DNA from: Rufibacter radiotolerans | Lineage (GTDB): Bacteria; Bacteroidota; Bacteroidia; Cytophagales; Hymenobacteraceae | Direction: 5' to 3' | Length of the DNA: 64,000 nucleotides | Assembly: GCF_001078055.1 (NCBI RefSeq) | Contig: NZ_CP010777.1 | Location: 1,510,408-1,574,407, forward strand | In this document: in pieces, positions 51,341 through 60,057 of the stretch | How the letters are laid out: each line of letters starts with the position of its first letter | How positions within the stretch are numbered: position 1 is the first letter of the stretch | Notes under the pieces: model-generated | Told to the model about the DNA's origin: nothing | The model's input: only the letters and a program-made list of their open reading frames with translations | Database searches by the model: none | Program-made: the position numbers and the translations under genes

Positions 51341-51400
51341 ATGAAATCAGGACAGAAGAACGCAATGCAGTGTTGGTGGCACCAATCGGAAGATTCGTGA
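51341..51400 (+). CDS. Second trp leader peptide
   Basis: 19 residues, MKSGQKNAMQCWWHQSEDS, with tandem Trp codons at 12-13, preceded by an A-rich initiation region. Its TGA stop (51398-51400) is the first three bases of the antiterminator arm, the geometry expected for ribosome-controlled attenuation. Confidence 0.85.
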   Translation: MKSGQKNAMQCWWHQSEDS

Positions 51401-51456
51401 ACAGCAGGCTATTGCCTATTCTAAACTTGCCCATATCCAAAAAGGCTTGCTGTTCA
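51398..51456 (+). promoter_or_regulatory. trp antiterminator stem
   Basis: TGAACAGCAGGCT (51398-51410) pairs with GGCTTGCTGTTCA (51444-51456): 13 pairs, two of them G-U. This excludes the terminator, because its right arm is the terminator's left arm. GCTTGCTGT at 51247-51255 can instead pair with ACAGCAGGC (51401-51409), giving an upstream competitor. Confidence 0.85.
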
Positions 51457-51478
51457 TATAAAACGGCAAGCCTTTTTT
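51439..51478 (+). terminator. trp attenuator terminator
   Basis: AAAAGGCTTGC and GCAAGCCTTTT pair perfectly around a 15-base loop, ending in six T directly before the trpE start. Confidence 0.93.
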
Positions 51479-51479
51479 A

Positions 51480-52901
51480 ATGCACTTTATGAAAACCTAC
51501 ACCTTACAAACGCAATACCGCCACCTGCTGGCAGACACCGTTACCCCGGTGGGCATTTACCTGCAGCTACGCGATAAATACCAGAATTGCCTGCTGCTGG
51601 AAAGCTCAGACTACCACGGGCATGAAAACAGCTTTAGCTATATCTGCTGCGAGCCTATTGCCGAGTTCCGGTTGAAAGACAGCGTGCTGCGTCAGTCATT
51701 CCCGGACGGCAGCGTGGAGGAGCAGACCCTGACCACCAAGCGCGACGCGGTAGATATTCTGCAGGCCTACTGCGGCCGGTTCAAGTCTGAGGCCCAGCCT
51801 TTCGGATTTATCCAGAACGGGTTGTTTGGCTACATGTCTTTTGAGGCGGTGCAGTACTATGAGCAAGTAGAGCTGCAGGAAAAGGAGACGGCTCACCCCG
51901 AGATGCCCGAGATTCTGTATCAAGCCTTCCGGTATGTAATTGCCATTGACCACTTCAAAAACCAACTCTATATTTTTGAGCATTTTCTGGAAAATCAGCC
52001 CCAAAACGACGGCCTGAACGAACTGGAGAATCTGATCAGAAACAAGAACTTCCCCATGTTCCAGTTCACACTGTCAGGCGAGGAAACCACCAACCAGACG
52101 GATGAGGAGTTCCTGAGGGTCATCGAGGAAGGAAAGCGCCACTGCCACTTGGGCAATGTGTTCCAGATCGTGCTTTCCCGGCGGTTTTCGCAGTCGTTCC
52201 AAGGCGATGAGTTCAATGTGTACCGGGCCCTGCGTTCCATCAACCCCTCGCCATACCTGTTTTACTTTGACTACGGCAACTTCAAGATCTTCGGGTCATC
52301 GCCGGAGGCGCAGCTACTCATCAAGAATGACACGGCCAGCATTTTCCCTATTGCCGGCACCTTCAAGCGCACAGGCAATGACGCCGCCGATGCCGAGCTG
52401 GCCCAGAAATTGTATGATGACCCCAAAGAGAACGCCGAGCACGTGATGCTGGTAGACCTGGCTCGCAATGACCTAAGCCGCCACGGTGATGAGGTGAAAG
52501 TGGAGGTGTTCAAGGAGGTGCAGTACTATTCCCACGTGATTCACCTGGTGTCTAAAGTGACGGCCCGGTTGCCCAAAGCAAGTGGTTCTTTACAAATGGT
52601 GGCAGATACCTTTCCGGCGGGTACGCTCTCAGGGGCGCCCAAGCACCGGGCCTTGACGCTCATAGACAGCCTGGAACCCACAGGCCGCGGGTATTACGGC
52701 GGTTGCATTGGCTACCTGGGCTTTGGCGGCGACTTCAACCACGCCATCATGATCCGGTCATTCCTGAGCGTGAAAAACAAGTTGTATTACCAGGCCGGGG
52801 CGGGGGTAGTGGCCAAGTCAGATACCCGCTCAGAACTGAACGAGGTGCACCACAAACTGGCTGCCCTGCGCAAGGCCCTTGAGCGGGCTACCACAATTTA
52901 G
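51480..52901 (+). CDS. trpE: Anthranilate synthase component I
   Basis: 473 residues (ATG 51480, or ATG 51489 three codons later). Makes anthranilate from chorismate with ammonia from TrpG. The Trp feedback site LLESS is in NCLLLESSDYHGHENSF; the chorismate-binding C-terminal domain shows VFQIVLSRRFSQ, GSSPEAQLLI, PIAGTFKR, LVDLARNDLSRHG, TFPAGTLSGAPKHRAL and the C-terminal GAGVVAKSDTRSE. First gene of the trp operon, under control of the attenuator immediately upstream. Confidence 0.97.
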   Translation: MHFMKTYTLQTQYRHLLADTVTPVGIYLQLRDKYQNCLLLESSDYHGHENSFSYICCEPIAEFRLKDSVLRQSFPDGSVEEQTLTTKRDAVDILQAYCGRFKSEAQPFGFIQNGLFGYMSFEAVQYYEQVELQEKETAHPEMPEILYQAFRYVIAIDHFKNQLYIFEHFLENQPQNDGLNELENLIRNKNFPMFQFTLSGEETTNQTDEEFLRVIEEGKRHCHLGNVFQIVLSRRFSQSFQGDEFNVYRALRSINPSPYLFYFDYGNFKIFGSSPEAQLLIKNDTASIFPIAGTFKRTGNDAADAELAQKLYDDPKENAEHVMLVDLARNDLSRHGDEVKVEVFKEVQYYSHVIHLVSKVTARLPKASGSLQMVADTFPAGTLSGAPKHRALTLIDSLEPTGRGYYGGCIGYLGFGGDFNHAIMIRSFLSVKNKLYYQAGAGVVAKSDTRSELNEVHHKLAALRKALERATTI

Positions 52902-52919
52902 TGATAAAATGATTTATTT

Positions 52920-52959
52920 CTGTTTTTGGTGTGTTATGAGAAAAACAGCCCCAAAACAG
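52920..52959. repeat. GTTTT palindrome inside the trp operon
   Basis: CTGTTTTTGGTGTGTTATG, then GAAAAACAGCCCCAAAACAG. Decayed inner stem. It lies between trpE and trpG, so it cannot be an efficient terminator in this direction. Confidence 0.7.
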
Positions 52960-52999
52960 CTAACCAAGCCAGACTAACAACAGACAAACCCTTTTTGAC

Positions 53000-53623
53000 A
53001 TGAAGATCTTAGTCTTAGATAATTACGATTCTTTTACCTACAACCTGGTGCAGCTGCTCCGGGAACTGGGGTACGGAGACCAGGTGGAAGTGCACCGCAA
53101 CGACCAGATATCTTTGGACGCGGTAGACCAGTTTGACGTGATTCTGTTGTCGCCGGGGCCGGGCGTGCCCAGTGAGGCGGGTATCATGCCTGAACTCTTA
53201 AAGCGGTATGCCCCAACCAAGCGCATTATGGGGGTGTGCCTGGGCCACCAGGCTATTGCCGAGGCCTTTGGGGCGGAGCTTTCCAACATGACCGAAGTAC
53301 TGCACGGAATTGCCTCTACCATGCGGGTAGTAGACAACGAGGACCCTATGTTCAAGCAACTGCCCAACACGTTCAAAGTAGCCCGTTACCACTCTTGGAC
53401 GGTAGTGCCCAAGTCTGTTCCGGCCACGCTGCAGGTGACGGCGGTAGACGAGAGAGGGGCGGTGCTCGCCATTCGGCATAAGAAATATGACGTGTGCGGC
53501 GTGCAGTTCCACCCAGAGTCCATTCTCACAGATTACGGCAAAGACATGCTCCAGAACTGGTTGCAAAACCCTGTAAAACGGGTAAATAAATGGACTTCTT
53601 ACGCCGCTTCCATCACCCTATGA
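53000..53623 (+). CDS. trpG: Anthranilate synthase component II (glutamine amidotransferase)
   Basis: 207 residues. Supplies ammonia to TrpE. Class I glutamine amidotransferase triad: Cys in MGVCLGHQAIAEAFG, His and Glu in QFHPESILT; N-terminal LVLDNYDSFTYNLVQLL and LLSPGPGVPSEAG are standard. The final part runs about ten residues past the usual end into the trpD start; stop TGA and trpD ATG overlap (ATGA). Confidence 0.97.
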   Translation: MKILVLDNYDSFTYNLVQLLRELGYGDQVEVHRNDQISLDAVDQFDVILLSPGPGVPSEAGIMPELLKRYAPTKRIMGVCLGHQAIAEAFGAELSNMTEVLHGIASTMRVVDNEDPMFKQLPNTFKVARYHSWTVVPKSVPATLQVTAVDERGAVLAIRHKKYDVCGVQFHPESILTDYGKDMLQNWLQNPVKRVNKWTSYAASITL

Positions 53624-54636
53624 AACAGATACTTCAGCAACTAATTGAACATAAGACCCTGTCTAAGGAAGTCGCCCGCGAGGTGCTCCTGAACATGACC
53701 CAGGGCCAATGCAACCCCAGCCAGATGGCGGCGTTTATGACCGTTTACCTCATGCGCAACATTACCGTGCAGGAGTTGGAGGGGTTCAGGGAAGCCATGC
53801 TGGAACTCTGCCTGCTGCCAGACCTGGGCACCGACCAGGTGATTGACCTCTGCGGCACCGGCGGCGACGGCAAAGACACCTTCAATATCTCTACCCTGTC
53901 TTCTTTTGTAGTGGCCGGGGCCGGGTATAAAGTGGCCAAGCACGGCAACAACGGGGTTTCTTCCATCTGCGGATCTTCCAATGTGATGGCGCACCTAGGC
54001 TATGAATTCACAGATGACAGCGCGGTTCTGCGGGCGCAATTAGAGCAGACAAACCTCTGCTTTATGCACGCGCCGCTGTTTCACCCGGCCATGAAAGAAG
54101 TAGCCCCTATTAGAAAGGAATTGGGCGTAAAGACCTTCTTCAACATGCTGGGCCCTATGATCAATCCGGCCAAGCCGCATTTCCAGTTGGTGGGGGTGTT
54201 TAGTCTGGAGCTGCTGCGTTTGTACACCTATCTGTACCAACAGACGGGCAAGCGTTTTGTGCTGCTCCATGCCCTGGATGGCTATGATGAAATCTCCTTA
54301 ACAGGTGCCTTTAAATTGGTGACCCCGCAAGGAGAAAAGATCCTTCAACCCTCAGACCTGGGGCTGCCTACCTATCAGGCCAGTGACTTAGCCGGTGGCG
54401 ATACCGTGGAAGACGCGGCCGCTATTTTCATGCAGGTTCTGGAAGGGCGGGGGACTGCGGCCCAACAGGATGCCGTGGTGGCCAATGCCGGCCTGGGCAT
54501 TTTCTGTGCCGATGAGCGGATCACCTTACCCGAGGCCTTGCAGAAAGCGCGGCACACCTTAACTAATGGTTTAGCGCTCAAAACGTTCCAGGATTTACTG
54601 GCCACCCAAAAAACATTAACGCCGGAAAACGCTTAG
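53620..54636 (+). CDS. trpD: Anthranilate phosphoribosyltransferase
   Basis: 338 residues from ATG 53620, in an ATGA overlap with trpG. Transfers phosphoribose from PRPP to anthranilate. Visible: DLCGTGGDGKDTFNISTLSS (PRPP site), KHGNNGVSSICGSSNV, HPAMKEVAPIRKELGVKTFFNMLGP (quoted in part: LGVKTFFNMLGPM). A longer in-frame start at 53590 inside trpG is less likely. Stand-alone, not fused to TrpG. Confidence 0.97.
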   Translation: MKQILQQLIEHKTLSKEVAREVLLNMTQGQCNPSQMAAFMTVYLMRNITVQELEGFREAMLELCLLPDLGTDQVIDLCGTGGDGKDTFNISTLSSFVVAGAGYKVAKHGNNGVSSICGSSNVMAHLGYEFTDDSAVLRAQLEQTNLCFMHAPLFHPAMKEVAPIRKELGVKTFFNMLGPMINPAKPHFQLVGVFSLELLRLYTYLYQQTGKRFVLLHALDGYDEISLTGAFKLVTPQGEKILQPSDLGLPTYQASDLAGGDTVEDAAAIFMQVLEGRGTAAQQDAVVANAGLGIFCADERITLPEALQKARHTLTNGLALKTFQDLLATQKTLTPENA

Positions 54637-54687
54637 CACTTTAACCTTTGCTTCTTTTTCCTTGACCATTTCTTTACGCCTTACCCT

Positions 54688-55503
54688 ATGTCATCCACTA
54701 TTCTAGACCAGATTGTTGCCCATAAACGCCAGGAAGTAGCAGACCGCAAAAATCTGGTGCCCACGGCCCTATTGGAGCGAAGCCTGTATTTTACCTCGCA
54801 GCCGGTGTCGCTTCGCAAGTACGTGCAGCGCCCCGACCTGAATGGGATCATTGCCGAATACAAGCGCAAGTCGCCTTCTAAGGGGATGTTGAATGCCTAC
54901 GCCCCGGTAGAGCGCACTACCATCGGGTATATGCAGGCGGGGGCCTCGGCGCTGTCGGTGCTCACAGATACTGCCTTCTTTGGCGGCAAAAGCGAAGACC
55001 TGACCACGGCTCGTAAATTCAATTTCTGCCCCATCCTGCGCAAAGACTTCGTGGTGGAGGAATACCAGATCCTGGAGGCCAAGTCCATCGGCGCCGATGC
55101 CATTTTGTTGATCGCGGCTATTTTGACCAAGGAGGAAGTAGAGCGACTGGCCCAGTTTGCCCATTCCCTGCAACTGGAGGTGCTTCTGGAGGTACACAAC
55201 CGTGAAGAGCTGGAGCGCACGCTTACCCCCCACGTAGACCTGGTGGGCGTGAACAACCGCAACCTGCATGATTTCTCGGTGAGTATTGACATATCCAAAG
55301 AATTGGCTAGCTTCATTCCTGATGAATTTGTGAAAATATCAGAGAGTGGCTTAAGCGAGGCTTCCTCTATTATGGAGCTGAGACAGTACGGTTATGAAGG
55401 ATTTTTAATGGGTGAAACCTTTATGAAGCAAACCAGGCCGGAAAAAGCCTGCGCCGCTTTTATTGACGAACTCAAAAAGCTTAGGCAAGGACAGCCGGTT
55501 TAA
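54688..55503 (+). CDS. trpC: Indole-3-glycerol phosphate synthase
   Basis: 271 residues. Closes the indole ring from CdRP. TIM-barrel motifs EYKRKSPSKG with the substrate lysine, ILRKDFVVEEYQILEAKSIGADAILLI (in part: RKDFVVEEYQ), LVGVNNRNLHDFSVSID and SESGLSEASSI. Separate from trpF, unlike the enterobacterial fusion. Follows trpD by 51 bases. Confidence 0.97.
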   Translation: MSSTILDQIVAHKRQEVADRKNLVPTALLERSLYFTSQPVSLRKYVQRPDLNGIIAEYKRKSPSKGMLNAYAPVERTTIGYMQAGASALSVLTDTAFFGGKSEDLTTARKFNFCPILRKDFVVEEYQILEAKSIGADAILLIAAILTKEEVERLAQFAHSLQLEVLLEVHNREELERTLTPHVDLVGVNNRNLHDFSVSIDISKELASFIPDEFVKISESGLSEASSIMELRQYGYEGFLMGETFMKQTRPEKACAAFIDELKKLRQGQPV

Positions 55504-55515
55504 CAAACTGAGATA

Positions 55516-55523
55516 TAATTTTG
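55516..55523 (+). promoter_or_regulatory. Possible internal promoter box between trpC and trpF
   Basis: TAATTTTG fits TAnnTTTG just after the trpC stop; the 222-base gap here is the largest inside the operon. No clear -33 element. Confidence 0.3.
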
Positions 55524-55590
55524 TATTCTTGTACTATTATGGGGATAAAGGCAAACGGGGAATTTGCCAGGTTATCTTTTTAGTACAACC

Positions 55591-55628
55591 CGTTTTAGGG
55601 CCGTTTTTCTGAAAACAGCCTCAAAACA
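55591..55628. repeat. GTTTT palindrome inside the trp operon (trpC-trpF)
   Basis: CGTTTTAGGGCCGTTTTTC, then GAAAACAGCCTCAAAACA; inner stem imperfect. Confidence 0.7.
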
Positions 55629-55726
55629 CCAACCATACTTATACTACCAGCTGCTGGGTTTACCTAACCTGTATCTTCCGCAACTGCACCAGACCGACTA
55701 ACAGACAAACTTCAATTAAACATAGA

Positions 55727-56362
55727 ATGCCAAACAGAAACCTTAGAATAAAGGTATGCGGCATGAAGTACACAGAGAACATAGAAGACCTCTTGTTGCT
55801 TCAGCCAGATTATGTGGGCTTTATTTTCTACGAAAAGTCCCCCCGTTTCATTACCACCCAGTGGGCCGTTTTTTCCTCCATTTTCAAGCAAGGCACCAGC
55901 AAGGTGGGCGTGTTTGTAGATGAAGAGGTAGAAGTGGTATTGCAGAAAGTAACCGACCTGGGCCTGGAGATGGTACAATTGCACGGCCATGAAACGCCCC
56001 AGATCTGCCATGAGCTTAAAGATTCTGGCCTCACCGTCATGAAAGCCTTTAGGGTAGGCGAAGGCTTTGATTTTAGCCAACTGGAAGAGTACGTGCAGTG
56101 TTGCGACTTTTTCCTGTTTGATGCCAGCGGTGCCAACCCCGGCGGAAACGGCCATCGGTTCAACTGGAATCTGCTGCAAGGCTATGAGTACCAGGTTCCT
56201 TTTTTCCTAAGCGGGGGCATAGACCTGGAACACCTGGACGAGATCAAAGCCTTGCGGTTGCCACAACTGTACGGCGTAGACCTGAACAGCAAATTTGAGA
56301 TTCAGCCGGGCCTGAAAGACGTGAAAAGGGTGCAGGAGTTTATTCAGAAGTTAAGGGCGTAG
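55727..56362 (+). CDS. trpF: Phosphoribosylanthranilate isomerase
   Basis: 211 residues. Isomerises PRA to CdRP before TrpC. N-terminal IKVCGMKYTENI holds the catalytic cysteine, LQLHGHETP-like VQLHGHETPQIC, a catalytic aspartate region FLFDASG and C-terminal GVDLNSKFEIQPGLKDVKRV are typical. Monofunctional. Base composition slightly more AT-rich at the start than in trpB. Confidence 0.96.
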   Translation: MPNRNLRIKVCGMKYTENIEDLLLLQPDYVGFIFYEKSPRFITTQWAVFSSIFKQGTSKVGVFVDEEVEVVLQKVTDLGLEMVQLHGHETPQICHELKDSGLTVMKAFRVGEGFDFSQLEEYVQCCDFFLFDASGANPGGNGHRFNWNLLQGYEYQVPFFLSGGIDLEHLDEIKALRLPQLYGVDLNSKFEIQPGLKDVKRVQEFIQKLRA

Positions 56363-56430
56363 CAATTTGACAAGACTTCTACTAGCAAAAGGCCAGCATT
56401 AGGCGGCCACACAATCTTAAAGCAAAAACT

Positions 56431-57627
56431 ATGGAATACGGAGTAAATGAGCGTGGCTATTACGGCCAATTTGGGGGAGCCTTTATCCCCGAGATGCTCT
56501 ACCCCAACGTTGAAGAACTGCGGGAAAAGTATTTGACCATTATTCAGGAAGAAGGGTTTCAGGAGGAGATGCAGGACTTGCTGCGCGATTACGTGGGCAG
56601 ACCTACGCCCCTGTACCTGGCCAAACGCCTGTCTGAAAAATACAACACCAAAATCTACCTCAAGCGCGAGGACCTGAACCATACCGGGGCCCATAAGATC
56701 AACAACACCGTGGGGCAGATCCTGCTGGCCAAACGGCTGGGCAAAACCCGCATCATTGCGGAGACCGGGGCTGGTCAGCACGGCGTGGCCACGGCCACCG
56801 TTTGCGCCCTCGCCGGGCTGGAGTGCATTGTGTACATGGGCAAGATTGATACCGAGCGCCAACGCCCCAACGTGGAGAAAATGCGTTTGTTAGGCGCTAC
56901 GGTGGTACCTGTGACTTCCGGTAGCCAAACCCTGAAAGACGCCACCAACGAGGCCATCCGGGACTGGATCAACCACCCCGAAGATACCCATTACATCATT
57001 GGCTCTGTGGTAGGGCCGCACCCGTACCCAGACATGGTGGCCCGTTTCCAGAGCGTGATCTCTGAGGAAATAAGAAAGCAGTTAATGGAGAAAGAAGGCC
57101 GCGAGTTACCAGATTACGTGGTGGCCTGCGTGGGCGGTGGCTCTAACGCCGCCGGTGCTTTCTACCATTTCCTGGATGAACCCAGCGTGCAGTTGGTAGC
57201 CGTGGAAGCCGCCGGTTTAGGCGTGAACTCGGGGCACTCTGCGGCCACGTCTATTCTGGGTAAAACCGGGATTATCCATGGAAGCAAGACCTTGCTCATG
57301 CAAACCGAGGACGGACAGATCACGGAGCCGTATTCCATTTCGGCGGGCTTAGATTACCCTGGCGTAGGGCCGCAGCACGCGCATTTGGCCCAGACCGGGC
57401 GTGCCCGCTTTATCGCCATTACAGACGCTGAGGCCATGGAAGCCCTGAAGGAACTCAGTCGCCTGGAAGGCATTATTCCCGCCATTGAAACCTCGCACGC
57501 CCTGGCTGCCTTGAAAGAACTGAACGCCGGCCCAGATAAAGTGGTGGTGATCAACCTTTCGGGCCGCGGCGACAAAGACCTCAATACCATTCTTACTTAT
57601 TTTGAACAACAAGATGGCCAACAATAG
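56431..57627 (+). CDS. trpB: Tryptophan synthase beta subunit
   Basis: 398 residues. PLP enzyme joining indole and serine. PLP lysine in [40 protein letters not shown] and C-terminal [15 protein letters not shown] confirm the TrpB1 type. Ends 14 bases inside the trpA reading frame start. Confidence 0.98.
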   Translation: MEYGVNERGYYGQFGGAFIPEMLYPNVEELREKYLTIIQEEGFQEEMQDLLRDYVGRPTPLYLAKRLSEKYNTKIYLKREDLNHTGAHKINNTVGQILLAKRLGKTRIIAETGAGQHGVATATVCALAGLECIVYMGKIDTERQRPNVEKMRLLGATVVPVTSGSQTLKDATNEAIRDWINHPEDTHYIIGSVVGPHPYPDMVARFQSVISEEIRKQLMEKEGRELPDYVVACVGGGSNAAGAFYHFLDEPSVQLVAVEAAGLGVNSGHSAATSILGKTGIIHGSKTLLMQTEDGQITEPYSISAGLDYPGVGPQHAHLAQTGRARFIAITDAEAMEALKELSRLEGIIPAIETSHALAALKELNAGPDKVVVINLSGRGDKDLNTILTYFEQQDGQQ

Positions 57628-58390
57628 ACTTACCCGGCTGTTCCAGGAGAAAAAAGGCAACCTGCTTAACGTTTACTTCACCGCCGGCTTCCCGAAGTTA
57701 GAAGACACGGTTACTATTTTAGAAGAATTGGAGGCCTCAGGCGCAGACCTGGTGGAGATCGGTATGCCTTTCTCAGATCCTTTAGCCGATGGGCCCACCA
57801 TTCAGGCCAGCAACCAGGTGGCCCTGGAAAATGGCATGTCAGTGAAGAAACTGTTCCAGCAACTAGCCGGCGTGCGGGAAAAGGTAACGGTGCCTATCAT
57901 TTTGATGGGCTATCTGAACCCGGTGCTCCAGTATGGGTTTGAGCGCTTTTGCGAGGAGGCAGCCCGCGTAGGGGTAGACGGCCTTATTCTACCCGACCTT
58001 CCGTTTGCGGAGTATGAAGAGGAATACAAGCCTGTATTAGAAAAGTATGGCCTGAGCCTTATTTTCCTGATTACGCCGCAGACCGCAGAAAACCGCATCC
58101 GGCAGATTGACGCCCTTACAGATTCCTTTATCTACATGGTGTCCAGCGCCAGCACCACGGGCGGTGCCGTACAGACCGGCGATGCCCAGCAGGCCTATTT
58201 TTCCAAAGTAAGAGGCATGGGCCTGAAGAACCCCTTGCTGATTGGCTTCGGGATAGGGGACAAGCCTTCCTTTGAACTGGCCTGTCAGTCGGCTAACGGG
58301 GCTATTATTGGAAGTGCCTTTATCAAAGCGCTGCAGCAGCCCGGCGAACTACGGGAAAACGTGCGGGGCTTCTTGCAGTCCATCAAATAA
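57614..58390 (+). CDS. trpA: Tryptophan synthase alpha subunit
   Basis: 258 residues from ATG 57614, overlapping trpB by 14 bases; a TTG four codons earlier is less likely. Cleaves indole-3-glycerol phosphate and channels indole to TrpB. Catalytic Glu in [16 protein letters not shown] and Asp in [15 protein letters not shown]; phosphate loop [10 protein letters not shown]. Followed after nine bases by the DAHP synthase gene. Confidence 0.97.
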   Translation: MANNRLTRLFQEKKGNLLNVYFTAGFPKLEDTVTILEELEASGADLVEIGMPFSDPLADGPTIQASNQVALENGMSVKKLFQQLAGVREKVTVPIILMGYLNPVLQYGFERFCEEAARVGVDGLILPDLPFAEYEEEYKPVLEKYGLSLIFLITPQTAENRIRQIDALTDSFIYMVSSASTTGGAVQTGDAQQAYFSKVRGMGLKNPLLIGFGIGDKPSFELACQSANGAIIGSAFIKALQQPGELRENVRGFLQSIK

Positions 58391-58399
58391 ACCAGAACC

Positions 58400-59413
58400 A
58401 TGCTTATTCAATTACAACCCAACATAGGGGCAGCGGAAAAAGAGGCGATCATCAACAAGGCCAACGCCCTCAAATATAAAACCACCGAGGTGATTACCCA
58501 GGCCGGCCATTACCTGGTAGGCACCGGCAAAGCCGAATTTGACGTGCGCGCCATCGGGCATTTGCCCGGCATCAAAGACATTCACATAGTCTCAGATGAC
58601 TACCGGTTGGTGTCCCGTAAATGGAAAGTGAACCCCACGGTGATTGACTTCGGGGATGGTCTGCAGATAAAGGAAGGCGAACTGGCGCTTATGGCCGGCC
58701 CTTGCTCTATTGAAAGCGAAGAACAGATTGAGAAAACCATCCAGCACTTGGTGTCACAGAACGTGCGCTTTATGCGGGGCGGGGTTTTCAAGCCGCGCAG
58801 CTCGCCTTATTCTTTCAGGGGCATGGGCCTGGAAGGCTTGAAAATGTTCTATGACTTGTGCCGTCAGGCCGGGATAAAAGTAGTCACTGAGGTAATGCAG
58901 GTATCGCAGATTGCGCCCATGGAACCATACACCGATATTTTTCAGGTAGGGGCAAGAAACACCCAGAACTTCAACCTCCTGGATGAACTGGGCAAGGTAG
59001 ACAAACCCGTGCTATTGAAACGCGGTATCTCCGGCACCATTGATGAACTGCTGTACTCCGCTGAATACATTTTCTCCGGGGGCAATGAAAAGCTCATGCT
59101 CTGCGAGCGTGGGATCCGCACCTATGAAACGGCCAGCCGTAACACCTTAGACCTTAACGCCATTCCCATTCTCAAGGAAAAGACGCACCTACCCGTGATC
59201 GTGGACCCATCGCACGGCATAGGCATACGCGAGTACGTGGAGCCCATGGCCCTGGCCGCCATCATGGCCGGTGCCGACGGAATCATATACGAAACCCATG
59301 AAAAGCCCGAAGAAGCTGCTTCAGACGGCGCCCAGACCCTAAGCTTCACAGAATCTGAACGCATGATCAGGAAGATGCGGAAGGTGTTTGAACTTCGGAA
59401 AGAGTTGGTGTAG
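58400..59413 (+). CDS. aroF: DAHP synthase (Thermotoga/Bacillus type) at the end of the trp operon
   Basis: 337 residues. An N-terminal ferredoxin-like regulatory domain of about 65 residues (MLIQLQPNIGAAEKEAIINK) precedes the class I-beta catalytic barrel (MAGPCSIESEEQ, FMRGGVFKPRSSPYSFRG, VLLKRGISGTIDE, VDPSHGIG). Feeds the common aromatic pathway. Nine bases after trpA, so it is regulated with the trp genes by tryptophan, while the fused DAHPS/chorismate mutase at 38423 falls under the Phe/Tyr leader. Confidence 0.96.
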   Translation: MLIQLQPNIGAAEKEAIINKANALKYKTTEVITQAGHYLVGTGKAEFDVRAIGHLPGIKDIHIVSDDYRLVSRKWKVNPTVIDFGDGLQIKEGELALMAGPCSIESEEQIEKTIQHLVSQNVRFMRGGVFKPRSSPYSFRGMGLEGLKMFYDLCRQAGIKVVTEVMQVSQIAPMEPYTDIFQVGARNTQNFNLLDELGKVDKPVLLKRGISGTIDELLYSAEYIFSGGNEKLMLCERGIRTYETASRNTLDLNAIPILKEKTHLPVIVDPSHGIGIREYVEPMALAAIMAGADGIIYETHEKPEEAASDGAQTLSFTESERMIRKMRKVFELRKELV

Positions 59414-59441
59414 AATTTATAGAGCAGAGCAGCTTGTTCAC

Positions 59442-59577
59442 GCTGTCTCCGCCTTCTTTGTTTAAGGCGTTTGTTCTGGCTCTGGTATTCCTGTCTCTGC
59501 CTTCTCCGGTTTTGGCTTTAACTTTGACTCTTTCTTTTTCAGACTCTTCCTTGTTTTTTCTATCCCTGCCTTCTCCA
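59442..59577 (+). repeat. Three spaced CTGTCTCTGCCTTCT direct repeats
   Basis: CTGTCTCCGCCTTCTTTG, CTGTCTCTGCCTTCTCCGG and CTATCCCTGCCTTCTCCA at about 59442, 59491 and 59560. The gap 59414-59875 holds these and the MITE-like element, and no gene. Confidence 0.45.
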
Positions 59578-59578
59578 A

Positions 59579-59743
59579 TTTGTCATCCTGAAAGGATCTT
59601 GGTGGCAAACGGTAATGACAGTTGAGTAAACGCCTTGAATAGGAAAAGCCTCAGAAGATGGTACGAAAGAATACTTCTAGGCTATTGGAATGAACCATTG
59701 CTTTTCTAGTTCGCCCAAAAGATCCTTCCAGATGACAAAGGGG
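59579..59743. repeat. MITE-like TCATCC element, long copy
   Basis: TTTGTCATCCTGAAAGGATC at one end and GATCCTTCCAGATGACAAAG at the other form terminal inverted repeats; internal TTTTCTAGTTCG shared with 30031-30126. No coding capacity. Confidence 0.65.
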
Positions 59744-59876
59744 GGAGATTTGACAAAATAGGAGCAGAAAATTCTAGATTCTAAGGCGAAGTTTATTCCT
59801 TACTTTGCCAAAATGATTCAACAAATAAGCTTAGCTCAAAAAAAAATCCTGAGTAAAAATTTGCATTCTTAAAAGG

Positions 59877-59884
59877 TATTTTTG
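59877..59884 (+). promoter_or_regulatory. Candidate -7 box of the structured-leader gene
   Basis: TATTTTTG fits TAnnTTTG and lies just before the folded leader. The upstream TTTG (59860) is closer than usual. Confidence 0.45.
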
Positions 59885-59910
59885 ATATTCGTCTCAGTTA
59901 TGAAAACATG

Positions 59911-59981
59911 CACCCAAATTCTAATGATTGTCAATCTGAAACCGTACGCAGAGCGTACCGGAGCGGGGACAATATTGGGTG
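59911..59981 (+). promoter_or_regulatory. Folded leader RNA domain upstream of the gene at 60058
   Basis: Three nested stems: CACCCAA (59911-59917) with TTGGGTG (59975-59981), ATTGTC (59927-59932) with GACAAT (59968-59973), GTACGC (59944-59949) with GCGTAC (59953-59958). CCGGAGC (59958-59964) can pair with GCTCCGG (60030-60036) of the terminator. A 29-codon frame, MKTCTQILMIV..., spans 59900-59989. No known riboswitch recognised. Confidence 0.55.
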
Positions 59982-60024
59982 AAAATTGATTGAGATAAAC
60001 AAGAAATTAAGAACCTACTATACA

Positions 60025-60057
60025 GCTTGGCTCCGGAAACGGGGCCAGGCTTTTTTT
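60025..60057 (+). terminator. Terminator directly before the ATG at 60058
   Basis: GCTTGGCTCCG, GAAA tetraloop, CGGGGCCAGGC, then seven T: an 11-pair stem with two G-U pairs. The U-run touches the ATG, as in the pheA attenuator. Confidence 0.85.

Noticed and set aside
59434-59625. Leucine/serine/proline-rich frame of 63 codons after the trp operon
   Set aside because: It is built from the CTGTCTCTGCCTTCT direct repeats and the end of the MITE-like element.
59986-60057. TTG-initiated N-terminal extension of the gene at 60058
   Set aside because: It would translate through an 11-pair terminator with seven U; the ATG at 60058 is adjacent to the U-run as in the pheA attenuator.
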